From contig NZ_JABBYC010000005.1 of NCBI RefSeq assembly GCF_016742955.1, forward strand, positions 1-64,000: a stretch of 64,000 nt of DNA. Reading direction: 5' to 3'. Under the pieces are notes generated by a model, which was given only the letters and a program-made list of their open reading frames with translations, was not told the DNA's origin and searched no databases. Shown here piece after piece: positions 54,454 through 62,398 of this stretch. How positions within the stretch are numbered: position 1 is the stretch's first letter; every line of letters begins with the position of its first letter. The translations under genes and the position numbers were made by a program. The stretch is from Myceligenerans indicum. GTDB taxonomy: Bacteria; Actinomycetota; Actinomycetes; Actinomycetales; Cellulomonadaceae.

Positions 54454-56295
54454 TCAGTCCGCGCGGAGGATCGCGACCATGCGGGGCGGGACCGTGAGGG
54501 TGTCGCCCACGAGCCGGGTGGCCCCGGGCTCCCAGGCCGCCTGCAGGCGGAAGTCCTCGGGTGCCGGCGCCCCGATGACGCCGTCGGCCGGGCGCAGCAG
54601 CGTGGAGACGCGGAGCGCCGCGAGCGCCTCCGACGTGTTCAGCACGAGCGCTCCTCGTCCCCGCACGACGGCCACGACGGTCGAGTCGGTCGAGGAGCGG
54701 ATGTCGAGGGGGAGTTCGAGCTCGGTGACGATGGCGCGCCGTAGCCGCAGGAGTGCGCGGGCCCACTTGGCCAGGCGGAGCTCGTCGGGCGTGCGCGGGA
54801 CGACGGGCAGGTGTTCCGTGTCGAGCACGAGCGGTGTTCCGGCCAGTGCGGCGAAGGCCAGGAGGCTGGCGCGGATGTTGACGTCGTTCACGTCGAGCAG
54901 GGCGCGGGCCGGGCTGTCCTCGTCCGCCCAGGGGACGGCGAGTCCTGCGCCGGGCATCCGGGTGATGTCCTCGACGACGGCGGCGCCGGCACGGCGCATG
55001 CTGCGACGGTTGTGGCGTGGTCCCTGGCGGGCGGCGCGGCGCACGGAAGGTGCGAGGGTCTCGGCGAGCATCCGGACCGTGGCCATGTGCTCGGGCCGCC
55101 CGGGTTGTACGAGGAGTCCGGCGACGGTGCTGGTGAGCCTGTCGCTGAGGCCGGGGCCGTCGAGGTAGAGGGCGTATCGGCGTCGTGCCTGCTCGCCCTC
55201 GTGGACCACGGAGTCGGCGAGTTCCTGGACGAACGGGACCTGTGCGCGGTCGGCGAGTGCGGGGGTGTCGAGCACGATCCCGTCGAGGTGGAACGTGTGG
55301 AACCAGTGGCGTGCGTTGTCGATCAGGAAGCTGCGGGGGCCCAGGCTGCCGCTGCCGTCGAGGTTGATGCGGGTGAGTGCGGCGTCCGTGCGCATCGTGG
55401 GGCCCGAGCCGATGCGGGCCTGCGCGCGGCCGGGCCGGCGCAGGCGTGCGGCACCGAGGGCGGCACTCAGGTTGATCGGCCCGGTGCGGGGCCGGGCCAG
55501 GGGGATCTGGCCGGTGCGCGGGCGCATGGCCTGGGCGGCCCGGGTGGCGGCGATCTGGTCGTCGACCCTGGTGCGGGGACGGGTGGGTAGCTGCTCTGCC
55601 GCATAGGGTCCGAAGGCGCCGAGCCCCAGCTCGTCGGTGACGGCCCAGCGGTAGGGCACGTTGAGGACGACGGCGAGCTTGGCGTCGTGGGCGGCGTCGA
55701 CCAGTCTTTGCAGGCCGGCCGGGCCGCCGAGTTCGAGCGCGACGGAGTGGAGCCGGACTCCGCCGGCGGGGCCCTGTGCGGGGTCGTAGGCGGCCACGGG
55801 TGCGATCTCGATGCCGTCGACGCCGAGGCCTGCGATCTCCGGCAGGTGGTGGACGACGTCGTCGAACGTCCCTCCGGGTGTGAAGCTGGCGACGTCGACG
55901 TGCAGCAGCGTGCCCGAGGTGAGGTCGGGTGGCGACCACGAGCCGTCGGTCCATTCGAACACGGCGGGGTCGAACACCCTGCTGGGGCCGTGGATCCCGT
56001 CCGTCAGCCAGACGGAGCGGGGGTCGGGCAGCAGGGGGCCGCCGTCGACGGAGAACCCGTACTCGGTGCCGTGGGGGAGGTCGACGTCGGCACCCCAGCT
56101 GCCGGGATGGTCGGCGCCCACCAGGCGCAGGGGCAGGTGTTCGGGTTCCTCGTCCGGGTCGTAGGGCAGCAGGACCTCCACCACGCGGGCGCGTGGTGCC
56201 CACACCACGGGGCGACGGCCGGGAACGGACGACTCGGGGGCGGTGCCGGGTGGGGGAGGAGACCCGAAGGACGGGCCGGAGCTCGATCCGGTCAC
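54454..56295 (-). CDS. Degenerate maltooligosyltrehalose trehalohydrolase (TreZ)-like protein
   Basis: A 613-residue protein with the TreZ/GH13 layout: an N-terminal beta-sandwich (about 28-110), a (beta/alpha)8 barrel starting LHVDVASFTPGGTFDDV (near 131), and a C-terminal beta domain. Catalytic regions are altered: FHLDGIVLDTPAL (near 340) keeps the Asp but loses the conserved Arg, LYLDGPGLSD (near 377) replaces the general-acid Glu, and LDVNDVNIRAS (near 470) replaces the QNHDQ motif. It probably does not hydrolyse glycosidic bonds. A basic insertion (PRTGQIPLARPRTGP) lies near 255-290. GTG start. It lies 10 nt after glgX. Confidence 0.78.
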   Translation of the reverse strand: MTGSSSGPSFGSPPPPGTAPESSVPGRRPVVWAPRARVVEVLLPYDPDEEPEHLPLRLVGADHPGSWGADVDLPHGTEYGFSVDGGPLLPDPRSVWLTDGIHGPSRVFDPAVFEWTDGSWSPPDLTSGTLLHVDVASFTPGGTFDDVVHHLPEIAGLGVDGIEIAPVAAYDPAQGPAGGVRLHSVALELGGPAGLQRLVDAAHDAKLAVVLNVPYRWAVTDELGLGAFGPYAAEQLPTRPRTRVDDQIAATRAAQAMRPRTGQIPLARPRTGPINLSAALGAARLRRPGRAQARIGSGPTMRTDAALTRINLDGSGSLGPRSFLIDNARHWFHTFHLDGIVLDTPALADRAQVPFVQELADSVVHEGEQARRRYALYLDGPGLSDRLTSTVAGLLVQPGRPEHMATVRMLAETLAPSVRRAARQGPRHNRRSMRRAGAAVVEDITRMPGAGLAVPWADEDSPARALLDVNDVNIRASLLAFAALAGTPLVLDTEHLPVVPRTPDELRLAKWARALLRLRRAIVTELELPLDIRSSTDSTVVAVVRGRGALVLNTSEALAALRVSTLLRPADGVIGAPAPEDFRLQAAWEPGATRLVGDTLTVPPRMVAILRAD

Positions 56296-56302
56296 GGCCG
56301 CC

Positions 56303-56308
56303 AGCCTA
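56303..56308 (-). promoter_or_regulatory. -10 box TAGGCT of the TreZ-like gene, overlapping the glgX stop
   Basis: TAGGCT lies 7 nt before the GTG start; its TAG is also the glgX stop codon. An internal leaderless promoter would let the downstream gene be expressed separately. Confidence 0.4.
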
Positions 56309-58504
56309 GTGGGCCGCGCCGGAAGGGCGAGTCGGCGCCGTTCCGGCCCGGTGCCGGCCGGTGAGCCCGGTGCCCAGTCCGGCGGGGCGGGTCAGGATCA
56401 CCACGCTGCGTCCGGTGACGGGGAGGGTGGCGTCCGCGTCGAGCGTGGTTCCGGGGGCAGCGTTGTCGTCGGTGTCGAGCACGACCGTCCAGGCCATCCC
56501 GTAGTCGGCGGGCGGCAGCGTGAAGTCCAGTCGCTCGGAGTGCGCGTTGAGCAGCAGCAGGAACGAGTCGTCGACGATGGGGGCGCCACGGCTGTCGGTC
56601 TCGGCGATCGCGTCGCCGTTGAGGAAGACGGTGACGGTGCGGGCGTAGGAGGTGTGCCAGTCGGCGTCGTCCATCCGGGCCCCGGTCAGGTCGAGCCACT
56701 CGATGTCCGCCAGTTTCCCGGCCTTCGTGCCCTCGAAGAAGCGGCGCCGGCGCAGTACCGGGTGCTTGCGGCGCAGGCGGACGGTGCGCCGGGCGAAGTC
56801 CAGGAGATCCGTGTCCACGGAATCCCAGTCCATCCAGGTCAGCTCGTTGTCCTGGCAGTAGGCGTTGTTGTTCCCCTGCTGGGTGCGGCCGAGTTCGTCG
56901 CCGTGGGACAGCATGGGCACGCCCTGGCTCAGCAGCAGCGTGACCAGGATGTTGCGCTGCTGGCGGGCGCGCAGGCGGTTGACGTCGGGGCTGTCCGTGG
57001 GGCCTTCGGCGCCGCAGTTCCAGGAGCGGTTGTGGCTCTCGCCGTCGCTTCCTCCTTCGCCGTTGGCCGCGTTGTGCTTGCCGTTGTAGGAGACCAGGTC
57101 GGCGAGCGTGAAGCCGTCGTGGGCGGTGACGAAGTTGATCGAGGCGACCGGCCGGCGGCCGGTGTGTTCGTACAGGTCGCTGCTGCCGGTCAGGCGGGAG
57201 GCGAGTTCGGGGAGGGTGGCCGGCTCTCCTCGCCAGAAATCGCGCACGGTGTCGCGGTACCGCCCGTTCCATTCGGTCCACAGGGGCGGGAACCCGCCCA
57301 CCTGGTAGCCGCCGGTGCCCAGGTCCCAGGGCTCGGCGATGAGCTTGACCTGGGAGATCACGGGGTCCTGATGGACGATGTCGAAGAACGCCGACAGGCG
57401 GTCCACCTCGTGGAACTGCCGGGCGAGGGTGGCCGCCAGGTCGAACCGGAAGCCGTCCACGTGCATCTCCTCGACCCAGTACCGCAGTGAGTCCATGATG
57501 AGCTGGAGCACTGCCGAGGAGTGCATGAGCAGCGAGTTGCCGGTGCCCGTGGTGTCGAAGTAGTGCGCCTTGTCGTCGTCCACGAGCCGGTAGTAGGCGG
57601 CGTTGTCGATCCCGCGGAACCCCAGGGTCGGCCCGAGGTGGTTGCCCTCGGCCGTGTGGTTGTAGACGACGTCGAGCAGTACCTCGATCCCGGCCTCGTG
57701 CAGGGCCTTGACCATGGCCTTGAACTCCATGACCTGCTGGCCGCGGGTGCCGTAGCCGGCGTACCCGTTGTGCGGGGCGAAGTACCCGATCGTGTTGTAG
57801 CCCCAGTAGTTCGTCAGGCCCTTCGCCCGCAGGGACGGGTCGGTGACGAACTGGTGCACGGGCATGAGCTCGACGGCGGTCACGCCCAGGCCCACCAGGT
57901 GGTCGAGCACGGCTGGCTGGGCCAGGGCCGCGTAGGTGCCGCGCAGCTCGGGCGGCACGTCCGGGTGGCGCATCGTCATGCCGCGCACGTGGGCCTCGTA
58001 GATGACGCTGTCGTGGTAGTCCGTGGCCGGAGGCCGGTCGTGGCCCCAGTCGAAGAACGGGTTGACCACCACCGAGGCCATCGTGTGCCCGGCGGAGTCC
58101 GACGTCGTGGGCGATACGCCGCGCGACGTGGCCTCGGTGGGCCGGTCGAGCGGGTAGGAGAACAGGGAGGCGTCGCCGTCCAGGATCCCGTCCATCGCCT
58201 TGGCGTAGGGGTCCAGCAGGAGCTTGGCCGGGTTGCAGCGGTGGCCGCGGGCTGGATCGTACGGCCCGTGCACCCGGTAGCCGTAGCGCGTCCCGGGGCC
58301 GACGCCGGGCAGGTAGACGTGCCAGACGTGGGCGTCCACCTCGGTCACGTCGACACAGGTCTCGGAGCCGTCGTCCCACACGAGGCAGAGCTGCACGCGC
58401 TCGGCGACGCCGGAGTAGAGCGCGAAGTTGGTGCCGGTGCCGTCGAAGGTGGCCCCCAGGGGGTACGGACGGCCGGGCCAGGTCTGCATGTGCAGCATCA
58501 TCAC
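56306..58504 (-). CDS. glgX: Glycogen debranching enzyme GlgX
   Basis: A 732-residue isoamylase-type GH13 enzyme that removes short branches from phosphorylase-trimmed glycogen. The CBM48 domain (about 10-110) begins RPYPLGATFDGTGTNFALYS. The nucleophile is in HVDGFRFDLAATL (near 353), the acid is Glu in LIAEPWDLG (near 386), and the third Asp is in FVTAHDGFTL (near 463). YEAHVRGMT and YNTIGYFAPHN are family landmarks. The start is uncertain: ATGs at 58504, 58501, 58498 and 58489 are all in frame, with only a weak AGGGTG upstream. It is followed by the TreZ-like gene. Confidence 0.94.
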   Translation of the reverse strand: MMMLHMQTWPGRPYPLGATFDGTGTNFALYSGVAERVQLCLVWDDGSETCVDVTEVDAHVWHVYLPGVGPGTRYGYRVHGPYDPARGHRCNPAKLLLDPYAKAMDGILDGDASLFSYPLDRPTEATSRGVSPTTSDSAGHTMASVVVNPFFDWGHDRPPATDYHDSVIYEAHVRGMTMRHPDVPPELRGTYAALAQPAVLDHLVGLGVTAVELMPVHQFVTDPSLRAKGLTNYWGYNTIGYFAPHNGYAGYGTRGQQVMEFKAMVKALHEAGIEVLLDVVYNHTAEGNHLGPTLGFRGIDNAAYYRLVDDDKAHYFDTTGTGNSLLMHSSAVLQLIMDSLRYWVEEMHVDGFRFDLAATLARQFHEVDRLSAFFDIVHQDPVISQVKLIAEPWDLGTGGYQVGGFPPLWTEWNGRYRDTVRDFWRGEPATLPELASRLTGSSDLYEHTGRRPVASINFVTAHDGFTLADLVSYNGKHNAANGEGGSDGESHNRSWNCGAEGPTDSPDVNRLRARQQRNILVTLLLSQGVPMLSHGDELGRTQQGNNNAYCQDNELTWMDWDSVDTDLLDFARRTVRLRRKHPVLRRRRFFEGTKAGKLADIEWLDLTGARMDDADWHTSYARTVTVFLNGDAIAETDSRGAPIVDDSFLLLLNAHSERLDFTLPPADYGMAWTVVLDTDDNAAPGTTLDADATLPVTGRSVVILTRPAGLGTGLTGRHRAGTAPTRPSGAAH

Positions 58505-58701
58505 ACCCTGCTGTCGCCGTGCCCAGCATGTTCGCCAGGTGTCGTGCGGAGGTTTCGTGCGCGCGCCGGTGCGGCGCCGGACGGCGTGTCGCCGTGTTGT
58601 TGCTGGTCAGAGTGCGGACACAGTGTGTCGAGGACGTGACGTGCCCGTGGGTGATCGCGGCAGGGTGGGCAGCGGGCGAGTCGGGCTGCGAGGATCGGAC
58701 C

Positions 58702-58980
58702 ATGGTGACCGAGGCGGGGGAGTCGCAGACGAACGGTTCGGATGCGGGAACCGAGACCGACTGGGGTGAGCTGACGGCGTCGAACGCGGAGCAGGGCGAC
58801 GAGTCCTTGGCATCGTACGCCAGGATCGCGCCGCGTCCGCCGAAGCGGCGTCCTACCCGGCGAGAGGTGTTGGGTGGTGGCGATGCGACGAAGGCGCCGA
58901 AGCGTCTCGCGGCCGGCGAGCTCCACCCGATGACGGGGGACTCGAGCGGCGTCTCCTGGGACGACCCGGAGGAGCTGTAG
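58702..58980 (+). CDS. Small acidic hypothetical protein
   Basis: I do not recognise this 92-residue product. The N-terminal third is Glu/Thr/Ser-rich (MVTEAGESQTNGSDAG) and the middle is Pro/Arg-rich (ARIAPRPPKRRPTRREVLGG). The C-terminus ends DSSGVSWDDPEEL. It has no membrane segment and no cysteines. GAGGA lies 8 nt before the ATG, and codon usage follows the high-GC third-position pattern, so it is probably a real gene. It is divergent from glgX and lies 23 nt before the next small gene. Confidence 0.55.
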   Translation: MVTEAGESQTNGSDAGTETDWGELTASNAEQGDESLASYARIAPRPPKRRPTRREVLGGGDATKAPKRLAAGELHPMTGDSSGVSWDDPEEL

Positions 58981-58991
58981 CGCCACCCGCG

Positions 58992-58997
58992 TAACCT
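58992..58997 (+). promoter_or_regulatory. -10 box TAACCT of the small Cys-His protein gene
   Basis: TAACCT ends 6 nt before the GTG at 59004, favouring that start over the GTG at 58998, which immediately abuts the box. Confidence 0.45.
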
Positions 58998-59003
58998 GTG
59001 CGG

Positions 59004-59279
59004 GTGGAAGACACCGCACCCGTCAGCGCCGCGATGCATCGCGCCAAGGCCGATGCCCGCGCCTCCCACGTCACCGTGGGAGAACTGCGGCACCTCACGG
59101 GCGGCCGCGTGGAGACCGACTGCTCCTGCGGGATGGTCCTGACCAACGGACCCGACTGGTCGCTCGACGAGCACATCCGCCTCCACCGTGCCGAGGCGCG
59201 CTATCTGGCCGTCAGCCGGGTGGCGCCACCTGGGATGCCGCGACTGATCGAGGTGGGTGCCGACCGGCGGCCTCGCTGA
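59004..59279 (+). CDS. Small hypothetical protein with a CxC...H...H pattern
   Basis: A 91-residue protein without a family I can name. Residues about 35-62 contain DCSCGMVLTN followed by WSLDEHIRLH, giving two Cys and two His with spacing suited to one zinc ion. The rest is helical and Arg/Ala-rich, with the segment AKADARASHVTVGEL. A role in nucleic-acid or protein binding is possible but not shown. It precedes the VanW-family gene by 66 nt. Confidence 0.65.
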   Translation: MEDTAPVSAAMHRAKADARASHVTVGELRHLTGGRVETDCSCGMVLTNGPDWSLDEHIRLHRAEARYLAVSRVAPPGMPRLIEVGADRRPR

Positions 59280-59345
59280 CGAGCCCGTCGCCAGGTCTGC
59301 GACAATCTCCCCATTCTTCCCCAGTTGAACAGCGGAGATCGATCG

Positions 59346-62204
59346 ATGGACCGACCCTCGGAGCGTCGCAGGACGCTTGACCCGACGACGTCGACGGAGC
59401 GGGAGCCCGCGTCACCGGCCCCGGAGAGACCGGACGAGACGGCTCGGGCCGAACCTCCCGGTGGGGACGATCCGGGAACCGGCAAGCGGGAACCCGACGC
59501 GGCCGACGACGGTGAGCGGGACGGCGGTTCCCGCGGGGACGCGGCGGGACGGGGCGAGGCGGACGACGCCGCAGCCGTCGCGGACGCCTCCGACGGCCTG
59601 GGGGACGGCCCGGCGAGCGACGGGACCCGAGCCGCCGCGGGGGATGATGCCACCGGTGACGACGCCGCGGGCGAGTCCGCGCCCGGCGACGACGCCTCGG
59701 GCGACGATGCCTCGGGCGGCGACACCACGGACGCCGCCGGCGCACCAGCCGCCTCTGCCGACGCGGCTGGTGACGGGGCCGCCGGACCGGCCGGCGACGG
59801 GCACGCTGAAGCGGGCGTCGACGTTCCTGCCGGAACGGCTGACGACGAAGCGGCCGACGACGGACCGGTTGCCGAACCGTCCGATAACGGACCAGTTGCC
59901 GAATCGGCTGCCGACGGACCGGCCGACGACGGACCGGCCGACGACGAAGGGGCCGACGACGAAGCGGCCGACGACGGACCGGCCGAAGCTGCCGGTGACA
60001 CCCCGGCCGAAGCGGCGGACAATGTCGGTGAGGCGCCCGAAGGCGCGCCGGACGAGGCGCCCGGAACCCCGCACGGCGGCGGTGCTCCGGCACTGCCGCC
60101 GGAGGACGCCGAGCGGCCCGCGGCGGCGGACACGGGCGACGGGAACACCCGCGCGCCCGTCGATATGCAGATGGTTGCCCTCTCGCTGGTGGAGGCCGCG
60201 ACGGAGGACGCCGCCGCGGCGAGCCCCGCGTCCACGTCGCAGGGCCCCGGCGGAGCGGTGTCCGCGGAGCCCGAGATCTCCGAGCCCGTTCCGCCCTTCC
60301 CGATGCCCGTCCGGCCCGCATCCTCGGCGCGGAATCCCTACGGGACCGCCCGGGCTGCCGTCGAACGGACCGTCCGTGACCTGCGCTCCTGGTGGACCGG
60401 TGGCGGGGCGGATGGTGGGCGGGCCGCCGAGGCCGCGACGCGGAACCGCCGGGTGGTGATCGGGACGGCGGCCGGTGTCGTCGGCCTGCTGACCGTGTAC
60501 GCGGGCCTGGCTGCCGCGCAGGCCGACGTCGTGCCGGGTGGGACCACGGTCGCCGGAGTCGATGTCGGCGGGCAGCACACGGCCGAGGCGGCCGAGACGC
60601 TTGCCGGTGCGTTCGCGGGACCGGCGGCCGAGCCGGTGGAACTGGTCGCCGGAGAGGCGGCGACGACGCTCGACCCCGTTGCGGCCGGGCTCTCGGTGGA
60701 CGCGCCCGCCACCGCGGAGTCGCTCACCGGTTTCAGCCTGAGTCCCGTGCGCATGTGGCGCCATCTGTTCGGTGCCGGGCCCGCGGGCCCGGTGGTCCAC
60801 GTGAACGCCGAGGCGTTCGCGACCGCCCTCGACGGCCTGGAGGAAGCGACGGCGATCGCTCCGGTCGACGGCGCGATCGAGTTCACCGACGACCGGCCGG
60901 CCGCGACCCCGGCCCGCGACGGGGCGCAGCTCGACGCCGCAGCGGCCGGGCGGGTGATCACCTCCGCCTGGCTGGTCGTGGACGGGCCGGTGGAACTGCC
61001 GACGCTCCCGGTCTCACCCCAGATCACGCAGGAGGAGACTGATGCCGCGCTCGCACGGGCGGAGAAGATCGTCTCCGGTCCCGTCGAGGTGAGTGTCGGC
61101 GGCCAGCAGGCGCAGCTCCCGCCCGAGGTGCTGGCGTCGGCGGTGAGCTTCGTGGCGGACGACGGCGAGCTGGTCCCCCGGTTCGACGGAGCGACGCTGC
61201 GCCAGGCGATCGTCGAGCGGACCGACGACCTCCTCAGCTCGGCCGAGGGCGCCCAGTTCGGGTTCGAGTCCGGCACGCCTGAGGTGGTCGGGGGCGATCT
61301 CGGCACCACTCTCGCCGACGAGCCTCTGCGCGCCGCGATCCGGACCGCGGCTCTCGGGGACGACCGCGCGGCGGCGCTCGAGGTTGTGCGGCAGACTCCC
61401 GAGAACTCGACGCAGGCGCTGCGGGCGATGGGCATCGACGAGGTCGTCGCGGAGTTCTCCACCCCGCTGACCAGCGACTACGTGCGCACCAAGAACCTGG
61501 TCCGGGGTGCTCAGATGATCACCGGGGACCTCATCCGCCCCGGAGAGACGTACTCGCTGGTGTCGGCGTTGTCCCCGATCAGCCTGGCCAACGGGTACGT
61601 GAAGTCGGGGATGATCATCGGCGGCCACCACATCGACGGTGTCGGGGGCGGGCTGTCGCAGATGGCCACGACCACCTACAACGCGGCGATGATCGCGGGG
61701 TTCGAGGACGTGGAACATCACACGCACTCGTACTGGTTCGAGCGCTATCCCGCGGGGCGTGAGGCGACGATCGCCGTCGGCAGCAAGGACATGCGGGTCA
61801 AGAACAACACGCCGTACGGCGCCGTGCTGCAGTCGTGGGTGGCCGACAACCAGCTGCACGTGCGGATCTGGAGCACGAAGTACTACGAGAACACGTGGAT
61901 CGAGGGCGCGAAGCGCAACATCGTGCCGCGCAGCGTGGTGCGCAGCACGGATCCAGGATGCATCGCCTACCCGGGCGGCCAGCCGGGCTTCACGATCACC
62001 GTCGGCCGCAAGGTCGAGCGGGTGGACGACGGCAAGGTGGTCATCGACCGGTCCTACACCACCACGTACGGGGCCGACAACGCGCTGGCCTGCGTGACGC
62101 CCGAGCCGCCGACGCCGCCGGAGGATCCGGGCGACCAGAGCTCTCCGACCCCGCCGGATCCGGGCGGCGACACGGCTCCGACTCCTCCGGGTCCGGACGC
62201 CTGA
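59346..62204 (+). CDS. VanW family protein with a long acidic N-terminal region
   Basis: A 952-residue single-pass membrane protein. Residues 1-365 are cytoplasmic and disordered, dominated by Asp, Ala, Glu, Gly and Pro with repeats of the ADDGPADD type (about 160-225). A membrane helix follows (about 370-392, VVIGTAAGVVGLLTVYAGLA). Outside lie two YoaR-like peptidoglycan-binding domains (about 395-690) and the VanW domain (about 695-850). Landmarks are the NGYVKSGMIIGGHHIDGVGG and LSQMATTTYNAAMIAG segments. A Pro-rich tail ends the protein. VanW function is unknown; cell-wall association is inferred. ATG 59346 follows GGAG. Confidence 0.87.
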   Translation: MDRPSERRRTLDPTTSTEREPASPAPERPDETARAEPPGGDDPGTGKREPDAADDGERDGGSRGDAAGRGEADDAAAVADASDGLGDGPASDGTRAAAGDDATGDDAAGESAPGDDASGDDASGGDTTDAAGAPAASADAAGDGAAGPAGDGHAEAGVDVPAGTADDEAADDGPVAEPSDNGPVAESAADGPADDGPADDEGADDEAADDGPAEAAGDTPAEAADNVGEAPEGAPDEAPGTPHGGGAPALPPEDAERPAAADTGDGNTRAPVDMQMVALSLVEAATEDAAAASPASTSQGPGGAVSAEPEISEPVPPFPMPVRPASSARNPYGTARAAVERTVRDLRSWWTGGGADGGRAAEAATRNRRVVIGTAAGVVGLLTVYAGLAAAQADVVPGGTTVAGVDVGGQHTAEAAETLAGAFAGPAAEPVELVAGEAATTLDPVAAGLSVDAPATAESLTGFSLSPVRMWRHLFGAGPAGPVVHVNAEAFATALDGLEEATAIAPVDGAIEFTDDRPAATPARDGAQLDAAAAGRVITSAWLVVDGPVELPTLPVSPQITQEETDAALARAEKIVSGPVEVSVGGQQAQLPPEVLASAVSFVADDGELVPRFDGATLRQAIVERTDDLLSSAEGAQFGFESGTPEVVGGDLGTTLADEPLRAAIRTAALGDDRAAALEVVRQTPENSTQALRAMGIDEVVAEFSTPLTSDYVRTKNLVRGAQMITGDLIRPGETYSLVSALSPISLANGYVKSGMIIGGHHIDGVGGGLSQMATTTYNAAMIAGFEDVEHHTHSYWFERYPAGREATIAVGSKDMRVKNNTPYGAVLQSWVADNQLHVRIWSTKYYENTWIEGAKRNIVPRSVVRSTDPGCIAYPGGQPGFTITVGRKVERVDDGKVVIDRSYTTTYGADNALACVTPEPPTPPEDPGDQSSPTPPDPGGDTAPTPPGPDA
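59840..60010 (+). repeat. Imperfect in-frame repeats coding Asp/Ala/Gly/Pro segments of the VanW protein
   Basis: Short units of the form GACGACGGACCGGCC recur through the acidic region and keep the reading frame. They are the DNA counterpart of the ADDGPADD peptide repeats. Confidence 0.7.
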
Positions 62205-62208
62205 CGCG

Positions 62209-62244
62209 GTGTCCGGGAGCGGTCCGTACGACGCTCCCGGACAC
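62209..62244 (+). terminator. Hairpin after the VanW gene
   Basis: GTGTCCGGGAGCG pairs perfectly with CGCTCCCGGACAC around a 10-nt loop, 5 nt after the stop. Its 3' arm runs into the 8-bp repeat array. Confidence 0.75.
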
Positions 62245-62300
62245 CCGGACACCCGGACACCCGGACACCCGGACACCCGGACACCCGGACACCCGGACAC
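62239..62300 (+). repeat. GGACACCC 8-bp tandem repeat, about seven copies
   Basis: Seven perfect GGACACCC units and one diverged unit follow the VanW terminator. The phase matches the 3' arm of the hairpin, so the array may have grown from it. Confidence 0.93.
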
Positions 62301-62362
62301 GCGGGCCCGGGCCGCCCTCTCGTCGATCCCCTGGGTGATTTCCCGTCGTCGTCGCGATGATA

Positions 62363-62379
62363 TACGATATGAAATATCG
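62363..62379. promoter_or_regulatory. A/T-rich promoter and dyad upstream of the FAH-RraA gene
   Basis: CGATATGAAATATCG (62365-62379) is a perfect 6-bp inverted repeat with a 3-nt centre. It overlaps TACGAT (62363-62368), a likely -10. This very A/T-rich patch stands out from its surroundings and is the probable operator of the GntR regulator encoded downstream. Confidence 0.65.
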
Positions 62380-62398
62380 TTGGAGAGCGAGGGGGCTC

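Noticed and set aside
54454..56295. TreZ-like gene as a pseudogene
   Set aside because: The frame is intact over 613 codons with all structural domains; only catalytic motifs differ, which points to a pseudoenzyme rather than decay.
62239..62300. Telomere-like repeat of a linear replicon
   Set aside because: It is internal, flanked by ordinary genes, and actinobacterial telomeres are palindromic rather than simple 8-bp arrays.
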